Positions 24,433-32,734 of a stretch of DNA of 35,826 bases are shown here, piece after piece; position 1 is the first letter of the stretch, and every line of letters starts with the position of its first letter. The stretch covers positions 1 through 35,826 of the forward strand of contig CABQEV010000021.1 in the NCBI GenBank assembly GCA_902463265.1, in the 5' to 3' direction. The position numbers and the translations under genes were made by a program. The notes under the pieces were generated by a model. It saw only the letters and a program-made list of their open reading frames with translations, had not been told where the DNA came from and did no database searches. Origin of the DNA: UMGS1889 sp900556055. Lineage in GTDB: Bacteria; Bacillota; Clostridia; Oscillospirales; Ruminococcaceae.

Positions 24433-26511
24433 ATGAAATCATTAAGTGCAAAGATCACACTGCTGATCGTTGTTGCTGTATTCGCGGCAACAGGCATACT
24501 CGGTTCGGTTTCGATCTTCAGCAGCTATACGGCAACGATGAAAACAGCTGATGAAAACATCACGGAAATGGCAAAGCTTGCATCACAGAGTGCATATCAT
24601 GAGCTTACAACATACAGAAATGTTGCCATTGAAGCAGGCACAAACACCATTCTGACATCAAAAGGCTCATCGGGCGAGCGCAAGCAGATCTATCTCGATA
24701 TGACTGCAAAGCTCTTCGGCTACCAAAGAGGAAATCTGATAGATTCCGACGGAAACGGTCTTGACGGCAAAAATTACAGCGACAGAGTGTATTTCCGGGA
24801 GGCAATGAAGGGCAACGCCTGCACAAGCGAGCCGCTTATTTCCAAGATCACGGGAAAGACCACTATAATCGTTGCCGCTCCGCTCTGGCAGAACGGACAG
24901 TCAGGCGGAACACCGATAGGCTGCGTTTATTTCGTCCCCGATGAGGAATTTCTGAACAATGTTGTCCGCGGGCTCGACATAAGCAAGAACAGCGCAGCAT
25001 ACATAATCGACAGTGAAGGCAACACCATTGCCCATATCGACAGTGAAATGGTATTCGAAAACGACAATGTTACCATAAAGGCGCAGACAGACAAGAATTA
25101 CGAAGAGCTTGCGGCTGTCCACGCAAAGATGCGTGCGGGCGAAGAAGGCTTCAGCACATACCACATAAACGGACAGAAAAAGCTTGCCGGATATGCACCG
25201 ATAGAGGGAACAAACGGCTGGTCGATCTGCGTTTATGCCCCTGAATCCGACTTTACGGCAAATGTAACATCGGGCATCATTTTTTCGGTAGCCGTACTTG
25301 CTGCCGCTCTTATTATCTCAATAATAACAGCTGTCATCGTAGGCAGGCACATAGGCGGAGATGTAAAGAAGTGTTCCGACCGTATGGCTCAGCTCTCCGA
25401 GGGTGATCTTACAAGTCCCGTTCCGCAGATGAAGAGAAGAGATGAAGTCGGCATCCTCTGCGAGAAATCCACGATCACAGTCAATTCGATCAATGCTATG
25501 ATAAAGGATATCGACAGGATCCTCAGCGAGATGGCAAACGGAAACTTCGATGTTCATGCCGATAATGAGGCTATTTACAAGGGCGATTTCCATTCGCTCA
25601 TAGAATCCCTCAAAAAGATAAATCACAAGCTGAACGGCACTCTTTCACAGATAAATGTCGCTGCCGATCAGGTATCCGCAGGCGCAGATCAGGTATCCGC
25701 AGGCGCACAGGCACTTTCTCAGGGTGCTACCGAACAGGCTTCCTCCATTCAGCAGCTTGATGCTACTATCCGTACCGTTGCTGACAGGATCGTAAGCAAC
25801 TCCGACGACTGCCGCAAGGGTAAGGACGTTGTTGACGAAACTATCTCCTATATCTCAGATGCAGCCGACGAGATGAACAAGCTCACAGACGCTATGGGCG
25901 ACATTGACGAGGCATCGCGCGAGATAAACAGGATCATCGGAACTATCGAAGATATCGCATTCCAGACAAATATCCTTGCGCTGAACGCAGCAGTTGAGGC
26001 TGCAAGAGCGGGCGCAGCAGGAAAGGGCTTTGCAGTTGTTGCGGACGAGGTAAGGAACCTTGCGTCCAAGTCTGCTGAGGCAGCACACAGCACCACACAG
26101 CTTATCGAGAAGGCTTCTGCGGCGGTAGAAAACGGAAATGCCATCACGGCACAGACAGCAGCCGCAGTCGAAAATGTCGAAACAAGGGCGAAGAAGGTCA
26201 GCGAGATCGTTTCACACATCGCTAATGCATCGGAAGAGCAGAAAGACATGGTCGAGCAGATCAAGGTCGGAATGGATCAGATCTCGGGCGTTGTTCAGAC
26301 AAACTCCGCAACCGCAGAGGAAAGTGCGGCAGCATCCGAAGAGCTTTCCGGACAGTCCAATATGCTCAAGGAGCTTATCGGTTCTTTCACGCTCAGAAGT
26401 GACATTACCGATGACGATGATGACAATGACACTTCGGAAGATAAAAAAAGCGAAGATATCGAAAACGGCACTGATATGAATGACATCAGCGAGATAAATC
26501 TTGACGACTGA
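24433..26511 (+). CDS. Methyl-accepting chemotaxis protein with Cache-type sensor domain
   Basis: 692 residues. A first membrane helix (about 7-30), an extracellular double-Cache-like region (about 35-275; YSDRVYFREAMKG and GWSICVYAPESDF are typical), a second helix (about 281-303), a HAMP domain and a long cytoplasmic coiled coil. The conserved signalling tip is FQTNILALNAAVEAARAG followed by KGFAVVADEVRNLA (about 510-545). A small in-frame duplication gives SAGADQVSAGAQAL. The last ~35 residues are strongly acidic and have no CheR-binding pentapeptide. Ligand is unknown; Cache domains often bind amino or organic acids. ATG 24433 is chosen because GGGAGTGGG lies just upstream; a longer frame from 24382 would begin inside the promoter. 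Confidence 0.93.
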   Translation: MKSLSAKITLLIVVAVFAATGILGSVSIFSSYTATMKTADENITEMAKLASQSAYHELTTYRNVAIEAGTNTILTSKGSSGERKQIYLDMTAKLFGYQRGNLIDSDGNGLDGKNYSDRVYFREAMKGNACTSEPLISKITGKTTIIVAAPLWQNGQSGGTPIGCVYFVPDEEFLNNVVRGLDISKNSAAYIIDSEGNTIAHIDSEMVFENDNVTIKAQTDKNYEELAAVHAKMRAGEEGFSTYHINGQKKLAGYAPIEGTNGWSICVYAPESDFTANVTSGIIFSVAVLAAALIISIITAVIVGRHIGGDVKKCSDRMAQLSEGDLTSPVPQMKRRDEVGILCEKSTITVNSINAMIKDIDRILSEMANGNFDVHADNEAIYKGDFHSLIESLKKINHKLNGTLSQINVAADQVSAGADQVSAGAQALSQGATEQASSIQQLDATIRTVADRIVSNSDDCRKGKDVVDETISYISDAADEMNKLTDAMGDIDEASREINRIIGTIEDIAFQTNILALNAAVEAARAGAAGKGFAVVADEVRNLASKSAEAAHSTTQLIEKASAAVENGNAITAQTAAAVENVETRAKKVSEIVSHIANASEEQKDMVEQIKVGMDQISGVVQTNSATAEESAAASEELSGQSNMLKELIGSFTLRSDITDDDDDNDTSEDKKSEDIENGTDMNDISEINLDD

Positions 26512-26528
26512 TATTCAGGCTGAAAATA

Positions 26529-26582
26529 CAAACCCGCATAACGGATGCAACTGCAAAGCAGCTTCCGTTCTGCGGGTTTTTG
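26529..26582 (+). terminator. Terminator of the chemoreceptor gene
   Basis: A long interrupted stem (AAACCCGCA with TGCGGGTTT, then AACGGA with TCCGTT) capped by an 18-nt loop and followed by a T-run on the + strand. Confidence 0.85.
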
Positions 26583-26610
26583 TTATGTTTGTTTGCCGGC
26601 GGACATTCAC

Positions 26611-26640
26611 AAAAAAAGGAGAACCGCAATGCAGTTCTCC
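26611..26640 (-). terminator. Terminator of the flagellar operon
   Basis: On the minus strand a 7-bp stem (26618-26624/26634-26640) with a 9-nt loop is followed by seven T residues (the A-run at 26611-26617). It faces the chemoreceptor terminator. Confidence 0.88.
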
Positions 26641-26649
26641 CGTTAAGCT

Positions 26650-27117
26650 TTAATTGGACATATTGAATTTTGAGCCGCCGTCTACGTCTATCGAGGTCGT
26701 TTTGAAATAATCTATCACCTGCTTGGAACGGTTGGATCTTACCATCTCCGCCGCAAGCTCGTTCTGCATTTCCTTGATGTGCTTGTAGATCTTCCTGTCG
26801 GCTTCGTTTATCTGCTTTTTGACCTCTTTGTAGCGCATAAGCTTCTCCTGAAGCTCCAGCATCTCGCCGCTCAGCTCGCCTACCTCACGGAACGACAGCA
26901 TATTATTCAGCACATCACGCTTTTCGACCGACTGGCTGTTTACATATGCCTTGATCTCTGCGGATATCCCGTCGATCTGCGTGATAAGCTCCTGCCGCCT
27001 GTCAAGCATCTCATTGACACCGTCTATATCCTCATATATCATCTTGTTCGATATCTCACGGTAACGCTCCGCCTGCTCGATCTTTTTATCCATAAGACTG
27101 AGAATATCGTCATTCAT
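26650..27117 (-). CDS. Small helical protein in the fliT position (candidate flagellar export chaperone)
   Basis: 155 residues, predicted almost all helix with heptad-like charged stretches (KKIEQAERYREISNK, EMLELQEKLMRYKEVKKQIN). It ends with NRSKQVIDYFKTT, a pattern like the C-terminus of FlgN/FliT-family chaperones. It is 18 nt downstream of fliS, where Bacillus has fliT, whose product guards FliD before export. Sequence alone does not prove the family, so this call rests on place, size and helical character. ATG 27117 has GGGGGG 6 nt upstream. It is the last gene before the operon terminator. Confidence 0.6.
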   Translation of the reverse strand: MNDDILSLMDKKIEQAERYREISNKMIYEDIDGVNEMLDRRQELITQIDGISAEIKAYVNSQSVEKRDVLNNMLSFREVGELSGEMLELQEKLMRYKEVKKQINEADRKIYKHIKEMQNELAAEMVRSNRSKQVIDYFKTTSIDVDGGSKFNMSN

Positions 27118-27135
27118 GCATATCCCCCCGTTCGG

Positions 27136-27501
27136 TCAGTAGCCTTTTTTGCCTATCTCCTTATATGCATCGCCAAGCTCCGTGAAAAACGGTATGAGCG
27201 ACTCTATAAGTTCCTTGTCCTTCTTGATATTTGCCTCCACAAGCGACCGTCTGAGATAATCATACAGCTTTGAAAGGCTGTCGGATATCTCATACTTGAC
27301 CTTGAGGTTGCTGTCCAGCATATCGACGATCTCCTCTACCCTCGTCAGCGATTTATTCGCCGCCGCATAGTCCTTTTCATCGACATATATAGCCGCCTTC
27401 TGCAGCTCAGTGACAGCCTTGTCATACAGAGCGATAAGAAGCTGCGCAGGAGTCATTGTGTTGACGCTCTGCTGCATGTACTTCTGATAGGGATTCTGCA
27501 T
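27136..27501 (-). CDS. fliS: Flagellar secretion chaperone FliS
   Basis: 121 residues, normal FliS length. It has the family opening NPYQKYMQQSVNTMTPAQLLIALYD in essence, then LYDYLRRSLVEANIKKD and a helical C-terminus. FliS binds the C-terminus of flagellin in the cytoplasm and stops it polymerising before export. Its normal client, flagellin, is not encoded in this window. AAGGCGG precedes the ATG. It lies 71 nt after fliD. Confidence 0.96.
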   Translation of the reverse strand: MQNPYQKYMQQSVNTMTPAQLLIALYDKAVTELQKAAIYVDEKDYAAANKSLTRVEEIVDMLDSNLKVKYEISDSLSKLYDYLRRSLVEANIKKDKELIESLIPFFTELGDAYKEIGKKGY

Positions 27502-27572
27502 CTGAACACCGCCTTGAAATTATCCGTGCAGCGGGACTTCCCATCCGCCGCACGGTTTATGCTTATTTTTTA

Positions 27573-30170
27573 TCAGTATGATGATGTGTCGAACAGGCTT
27601 GACTGGGACTGCCACTGCGCCATAGCCTTTTCAAGTGCTGTGAACTTGCTCCAGTAGCGGCTCTGCTCATTTTCATACTTGGTCTGGAGCTTTGAGATAA
27701 GCTCGTTATATGTCTTGATCTGCTGGGAGATCTCGTTTGTTCCCTGAGATGCAGTGTTTTCGATACCTGCAACATTTGTCAGAGATCCGTATGAGCCTCT
27801 TGTTGTGGATATTGCGCTGTCAACAGCCTTGTTGAGCTTTGCAGCTATGCCGTTATCCTTGTTTGTGAACAGCTCCTGCACCTGATCCGCATGCTCATCG
27901 AATGCCTTCTTGAAAGCTGTTTCATCTCTGATGATGATCTTTCCGCTCTGTGAGGAATCCTCGAACTCGATGCCCATATTGAACAGGCAGAAGTTCTGAG
28001 ATGTGAATGCGTTGGTAACTGCGCTTGAGAGCTTTGTAACGAAAGCATTGATCTTAGTATCGTTATAAAGAAGACCCTGCTTAGCCTTTTCCTCCCAGTT
28101 TTCGATCTGCTTGTCGGTCATTTCATCTTCCTGCTCCTCTGTCAGAGGCTCATAATATGCGCCGTTTGACTTAGGACGGGATGTTGTTGTTTCTGTCGTA
28201 AGCTCATCTATCAGCTTGTTGTAGTCGGTGATGAACTTCTTTACGGCTTCCATAGCCTTTGTGGAATCTCTCGAAGTTGTAACGCTGATAGCCTCGCCTG
28301 CATTCACCTTGTTTACAGCGTCCTCTGTAAGAGCGCCGATGTCGATGGTAGTGCCGTCAACAGTGATGGAGTTGGAGTTGTTGACCATTGTTACGCCGTT
28401 GATGGTAATGATGGCGTTCTGTCCCTGATAGGTGGTTTCTGCGTTATCGGCAGTGCTTCCTGTAACGGAGGTCTTGCCGAAGAACTTATTGAGGACTGCC
28501 TCTGCATCGCTGTCAGCAGCGGAGAAGCTTTCGTTTGCGGTCATAACGCCTGTTGTTTCGTCATAGGAAACAAGTCCGCTGTCAACGAGGTTCCGGATAG
28601 TTACCTTTCCGCTGAGGGATACAGCTGTGCCGTCAGCCTTTGTGAGGTTCAGACCGTCCTCTGCGATAACATAGGTATCGGCATTGACCTTATTGGTGAA
28701 TGTGCTGGAAGAATCGGTAGTTTCAAAGCCGAGTGCGGAGATAAGTCTTGCACTGTTCTCCTTGCCTGCCGCTGCATTTATCGAGATAACATCGTTAGCG
28801 CCTGCTGTTTCAAATGAGATATATCCGCCTGTTTCGTTCTCGCCCGTTGCCTTGATATACTTCATGGTAGGAGCGGAGCTTCCGAAAGCGTTCTTCAGTT
28901 CCTTATTGAACAGCTCAACGATCTTTTCCTGCGATGTCTTTGTAACGATGCCGTCATCGCCGACTGTATCGGAAATATCGTTCTTATCGCCGTTTCCGTC
29001 GTACTTATAGAAGCCGACTTCCTTTGTAACGCCGTTTACCGTTACCTTGATGCTTGTGTTTACGAGATTTTCGAGATTGCCTGCCTTCTTGGTTCCTGTG
29101 AGCGCACTGCCCATTACGGAAACGGAGCTGTCCTTGTTGCCCGCAGCGATCTCATCGGAATTGAACATAGCGTTCAGAAGATTTCCCGAGCTTTGGAAAA
29201 CCTTGATCTCTCCGCCTGCGCCCGATTCGGATGCCTGAAGTGAGAAGCCCTGAGAAAGGCTGTCGAAGGCGAGCTTTACGTTTGCATTTGAGCTGTTGAC
29301 GGTATTTATCATGGTGCTGACGGTAGTTTCCTTGCTGAAGCTGAAATCAACGCCGTTGATATTGAACTTGAAATTATCGCCGTCGAGCTGCTTTGTAAAT
29401 GCGATATCGCCGAGCTTTGAGGATGTGGATATCCTGTTGGATGTGTTCTTGTCGAGTCCGACAGCAGCCATAGATGCGTTCTTGTTTGTCGCCTTATCGG
29501 AAACGCCGACTGTGAACGAGTGGACATAGTTATCGGATGTGTGGAGCTTCAGCTTTCCGCTGTCGTCCATGCTGAATGATGTGCTGCTTGTGCCCATCTG
29601 AGCATTCAGAGCGTCAACGAAGTTCTGCTGGCATATGGAAGCGTCCTCATTTGCCTCGAAGGTGATCTCTCTGGAAAGTCCGTCGAGAGTTACCTTAACG
29701 GTATACTGCGGGAAATCAGCCTGCTTTTTGGCAGCCTCCTTTGCAGCCTCGGCAGCCTTTGTGAAATCCATCTGTACGGATGCCTCGATAGCACCGGGGT
29801 TAGCTGTGATCTCTGCGCTCTTAGCCATCTGAGCGATGTTTGTGATCTTATAGTTCGCAGCAGTTGCCGAAGAAGAAGCGGTAGCTGTAACGAGAGAATT
29901 GCTTGATGTGGACTTGAAGGAAGCCATCAGATAGTTGGAGCCGATATTCGTATCGGGAGAAAGGGCGTTCAGATATGTGCTCTTGAAGGTCTGGATCTTC
30001 TTGATGACATTTCTGTACGACTCCTGCTTCCACTGGAGCTTCTGGAGCTTCTGCTTCTGTGTATTTATCCTGTTCTTGGTGAGCGAGGACATCTGCTTTA
30101 CGAGATTTTCTGTGTCAAGACCTGACATGATACCTGCATTTTTAATGCCTGTTGTAGTTGTTGATGCCAT
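27573..30170 (-). CDS. fliD: Flagellar filament cap protein FliD (unusually long)
   Basis: 865 residues against roughly 450-700 for most FliD proteins. The N-terminal cap signature is intact (GIMSGLDTENLVKQM, then a coiled segment KLQKLQWKQESYRNVIKKIQ), as is the C-terminal coiled region (INEISQQIKTYNELISKLQT-like, ending RYWSKFTALEKAMAQWQSQ). The extra length lies in the central, Ser/Thr/Asn/Gly-rich outer domains exposed on the cap. FliD caps the filament and folds flagellin subunits into place. GAAAGGA lies 9 nt before the ATG. It follows csrA by 26 nt; in Bacillus hag and flaG sit between these two. Confidence 0.94.
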   Translation of the reverse strand: MASTTTTGIKNAGIMSGLDTENLVKQMSSLTKNRINTQKQKLQKLQWKQESYRNVIKKIQTFKSTYLNALSPDTNIGSNYLMASFKSTSSNSLVTATASSSATAANYKITNIAQMAKSAEITANPGAIEASVQMDFTKAAEAAKEAAKKQADFPQYTVKVTLDGLSREITFEANEDASICQQNFVDALNAQMGTSSTSFSMDDSGKLKLHTSDNYVHSFTVGVSDKATNKNASMAAVGLDKNTSNRISTSSKLGDIAFTKQLDGDNFKFNINGVDFSFSKETTVSTMINTVNSSNANVKLAFDSLSQGFSLQASESGAGGEIKVFQSSGNLLNAMFNSDEIAAGNKDSSVSVMGSALTGTKKAGNLENLVNTSIKVTVNGVTKEVGFYKYDGNGDKNDISDTVGDDGIVTKTSQEKIVELFNKELKNAFGSSAPTMKYIKATGENETGGYISFETAGANDVISINAAAGKENSARLISALGFETTDSSSTFTNKVNADTYVIAEDGLNLTKADGTAVSLSGKVTIRNLVDSGLVSYDETTGVMTANESFSAADSDAEAVLNKFFGKTSVTGSTADNAETTYQGQNAIITINGVTMVNNSNSITVDGTTIDIGALTEDAVNKVNAGEAISVTTSRDSTKAMEAVKKFITDYNKLIDELTTETTTSRPKSNGAYYEPLTEEQEDEMTDKQIENWEEKAKQGLLYNDTKINAFVTKLSSAVTNAFTSQNFCLFNMGIEFEDSSQSGKIIIRDETAFKKAFDEHADQVQELFTNKDNGIAAKLNKAVDSAISTTRGSYGSLTNVAGIENTASQGTNEISQQIKTYNELISKLQTKYENEQSRYWSKFTALEKAMAQWQSQSSLFDTSSY

Positions 30171-30196
30171 AATCTATCATCCTTTCCGTATAAACA

Positions 30197-30421
30197 TTAT
30201 GATTTATTTTTCATAAGCTCTTCCATGAACGCAGCGGGGATGCTTCCCGATGCTTCGATATTGAAGGCTTCAGTATCAGCGAGCTCTGTGCGGACGATCT
30301 TAACGTCCTTCGGGGCATTGATGCCGATCCTTACACGATCCTTGCCGACTTCAACGACTGTCACCGTGATGCCGTCGCCGATCCTTACGCTCTCGCCGTT
30401 TTTTCGTGTTATGACCAGCAT
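30197..30421 (-). CDS. csrA: Translational regulator CsrA
   Basis: 74 residues. The sequence opens MLVITRKNGESVRIGDG and keeps the RNA-binding arginine in VRTEL (position 44, equivalent to Arg44 of E. coli CsrA). CsrA dimers bind GGA motifs in mRNA leaders; in Bacillus the target is hag (flagellin) mRNA. It starts 2 nt after fliW stops and its AGGAGG site lies inside the fliW coding end, so the two are translationally coupled. This pairing is the normal antagonist arrangement. Confidence 0.97.
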   Translation of the reverse strand: MLVITRKNGESVRIGDGITVTVVEVGKDRVRIGINAPKDVKIVRTELADTEAFNIEASGSIPAAFMEELMKNKS

Positions 30422-30423
30422 GC

Positions 30424-30879
30424 TTATTCGCCCTCCTTTTTGTAGATGGGGAATTTCAGCGGATAATTCTCGGCGGCTATTATCTGCACCGCCTTCTTGT
30501 TGACCGTATTCACGGCGATAGGTCCTTTGAGGTTCACGGTAGCGTTCCTGTAATCATCGGGAACTACTGCGATAGCGAGCAGCCTGAGATCCTTTTTGTC
30601 CTCAATGCCTATCTCTTCGAGATCCTCGGGAGCTATTTCGGGGGAATATCCGTCGCAGAGCTGTTCGGGATCGAACACCGTAAAGCAGAGCTGCGGCTTC
30701 TGAACGCTTTGCAGCCACATAGGATATTTTTCCTCGCCGAGCGGTGAAAGCAGCGCATACTCGGTGAATTCACCGAAAGCGATTATCCCCTTTGGGAATG
30801 TGATTATATCGCTTATGTTTATTTCCTGCTTTCCGAAATCACGTGTATCTATGGTAATGGTTCTGCCGCTTTCCATCAT
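30424..30879 (-). CDS. fliW: Flagellar assembly factor FliW (CsrA antagonist)
   Basis: About 151 residues. Typical FliW core: DIITFPKGIIAFGEFTEYAL, a WLQSVQKPQLCFTV strand and RNATVNLKGPIAVNT, NYPLKFPI near the end. In Bacillus FliW holds CsrA inactive until free flagellin displaces it, which couples flagellin synthesis to export. The N-terminus is about 8-10 residues longer than usual. I took ATG 30879 (GGCGG about 10 nt upstream); TTG 30888 and ATG 30876 are alternatives. It lies 24 nt after the yviE-like gene. Confidence 0.94.
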   Translation of the reverse strand: MMESGRTITIDTRDFGKQEINISDIITFPKGIIAFGEFTEYALLSPLGEEKYPMWLQSVQKPQLCFTVFDPEQLCDGYSPEIAPEDLEEIGIEDKKDLRLLAIAVVPDDYRNATVNLKGPIAVNTVNKKAVQIIAAENYPLKFPIYKKEGE

Positions 30880-30903
30880 ACGGATCAAGACCGCCTTTCA
30901 TTG

Positions 30904-31512
30904 TCAGATGAGCATATCCAACTCCTGTTCAGCGTATCCCGGTGCTGAGCTGGGCGGAAAATAGAACGGCTCTCCGACATATTTTATATCCACTCTCGGG
31001 TACTGGCTGATGAAGTATTCAAGCTGTGCGGGGACATACCGGATATCGAGCGTTGACGGTTCGACATCGAATTCAATATCCGACCTGTTGTACTTGAAAT
31101 CCACGGTTCCGCCGTCCCATGAGATCTTAACTCCGCCCTTCGGGATAAAGTCAACGACCGTTTCCCTTATGCGGTTCATGTTTCTTCTTGAAATATCTGC
31201 GGGTGTCACACGCCTGTGCGGGAGTGCGAGCTGATTTCCGTCCTTGACTATCTGAGCGACTGCGTCAAGCCCCGCCTGCCTGCCCTTTGCAGCGATATCA
31301 CGTACAAAGGTATCGCAGTTTTTAAGATTTACGCTGTTGCGCCATGCTGTGTTGTCTATTTCCATGCGGATAGGGTCTGTATCATACTCCAGACCGCCCG
31401 CGGTTCTGTTATATTTGACCGATACGAACTTTGTCGACATTTCAAAGCGTGCGGGTGTTTTTTGCAGTTCGATCTTTATCGGAACAGACGTAATTTCCAA
31501 CAGTTGGTCCAT
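30904..31512 (-). CDS. YviE-like flagellar-locus protein (DUF6470 type)
   Basis: 202 residues. It lies between flgL and fliW, exactly where Bacillus subtilis has yviE. The N-terminus (LLEITSVPIKIELQKTPARF), the central DGNQLALPHRR segment and the C-terminal DIRYVPAQLEYFISQYPRVD are the kind of repeated beta-strand pattern seen in that family. No signal peptide, membrane helix or catalytic motif is visible. The role in flagellar assembly is not established. ATG 31512 has AAGGTGGGG just upstream. Family assignment rests on position plus sequence character. Confidence 0.75.
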   Translation of the reverse strand: MDQLLEITSVPIKIELQKTPARFEMSTKFVSVKYNRTAGGLEYDTDPIRMEIDNTAWRNSVNLKNCDTFVRDIAAKGRQAGLDAVAQIVKDGNQLALPHRRVTPADISRRNMNRIRETVVDFIPKGGVKISWDGGTVDFKYNRSDIEFDVEPSTLDIRYVPAQLEYFISQYPRVDIKYVGEPFYFPPSSAPGYAEQELDMLI

Positions 31513-31536
31513 AGCTACCCCACCTTCAGAATGAAA

Positions 31537-31563
31537 TTATCAGAAAATTTAAACGCTGTATTA
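31537..31563 (-). promoter_or_regulatory. Possible internal sigma-28-type promoter before the yviE-like gene
   Basis: TAAT, 15 nt, TCTGATAA on the minus strand, against the TAAA-N15-GCCGATAA consensus. Match is 3/4 and 6/8, in the largest spacer of the operon before fliW-csrA. It is a weak candidate. Confidence 0.3.
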
Positions 31564-31607
31564 AGATAATAAATTACTAAGAAAGCACATCTTCGAAAAA
31601 TGCTGAT

Positions 31608-32720
31608 TTATCTTATGAAATCAAAGATACTCGAAGGAAGTACGGACGAACCCATCTGGAGAGTCGCATTGTAGGCAGCCTGAGCTGACTTGTAATCGGT
31701 GATCTCCTGAGTGAGGTCAGCGGCTTCGATCTCCTTCTGCTGAACCTGGAGATTGTATCTGTCCGTTTCGACCTTATCGAGATGGAAGTCGAGGCTCTCG
31801 CTCTTTGCTCCGAAGTTTGTAAGTCCGATGAGGACCTCCTCCTGAGCCGCATATATCTTATCGAGCAACCGCCAGCAGGTCTCCTTGTCACCGTTTCTGA
31901 GGGCTTCCGCAGCGTCAAAGGTCAGCTGGATAATATTCCTGCTGTCGCCGTCCTCATCAACGCCGCTGCCCGTCATCTCGCAGGCATTGAGCGCAACGTT
32001 TATCGCAGTATCGGGATTTACCTTTGCGGTGTCCATGATCTCGTTGCCGTTTGCGTCCTTCTCGTATTCGTATTTGATGCCTATTCCGACATCTACATAA
32101 ATAGGATCGGAATTCGGGAACATATTGTAGTTTCTTACCTTTCCCTCTTTGATCTTGTCAGGATCGGTGATCGTATTGCCGTTGAACTTGCAGATGGTAT
32201 TTCCGGCAGCGTCAGTCTCCTCTGTGAGCATCGCATTTACGGGAACACCGTTATAGCTGACTGTCCTTGTAGCCTCATCATATGTGATGGGAACGCTTGA
32301 ATTGTTTGTGCCGCCGAATATCTGTCTGTCGGAATACATATCGTTCAGCTCTGTTTTCATCTGCTCGGCGAAATTCTCAAGCTCTCTTGCGATGATGCTT
32401 CTCTCGGTATCGGACTTATCGCCGTTTACGCCGTAGATAAGCTGTGTTGTAACATTCGAGGCCTTTTCGCTTATCGTCATGATATGCGACTCTGCGGAGC
32501 TGTAAAGTGCCTGAACATTCTTGATATTTGCCTCATACATATCGAGGTTTGAGAGGGATTTTCTGATTATCATAGCGTTTGCGGCAGCAGTTGAATCCTC
32601 TGACGCGCGCATGAATTTTCTTTCTGTAAGGATACGGTTATTTATCTTGCTCATACGCTCAAGAGCTGAATTGCTGTTCCTGAGGTACTGCTTTTTCATG
32701 CCGTTCTGTGTTATTCTCAT
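31608..32720 (-). CDS. flgL: Hook-filament junction protein FlgL
   Basis: 370 residues. The flagellin-like N-terminus (MRITQNGMKKQYLRNSNSA, then NNRILTERKFMRASEDSTAA) and C-terminal coiled helix (YNLQVQQKEIEAADLTQEIT) are typical. The central region has DMYSDRQIFGGTNNSSVPI, another FlgL hallmark. FlgL (HAP3) joins the hook-side FlgK ring to the flagellin filament and is exported by the flagellar type III system. AAGGAG lies 10 nt before the ATG. It is 14 nt after flgK, and 95 nt before the yviE-like gene. Confidence 0.95.
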   Translation of the reverse strand: MRITQNGMKKQYLRNSNSALERMSKINNRILTERKFMRASEDSTAAANAMIIRKSLSNLDMYEANIKNVQALYSSAESHIMTISEKASNVTTQLIYGVNGDKSDTERSIIARELENFAEQMKTELNDMYSDRQIFGGTNNSSVPITYDEATRTVSYNGVPVNAMLTEETDAAGNTICKFNGNTITDPDKIKEGKVRNYNMFPNSDPIYVDVGIGIKYEYEKDANGNEIMDTAKVNPDTAINVALNACEMTGSGVDEDGDSRNIIQLTFDAAEALRNGDKETCWRLLDKIYAAQEEVLIGLTNFGAKSESLDFHLDKVETDRYNLQVQQKEIEAADLTQEITDYKSAQAAYNATLQMGSSVLPSSIFDFIR

Positions 32721-32734
32721 TTAGCATTCACTCC

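Noticed and set aside
25677..25707. Short tandem repeat inside the chemoreceptor gene as a repeat element
   Set aside because: An in-frame SAGADQV duplication typical of the coiled region of chemoreceptors.
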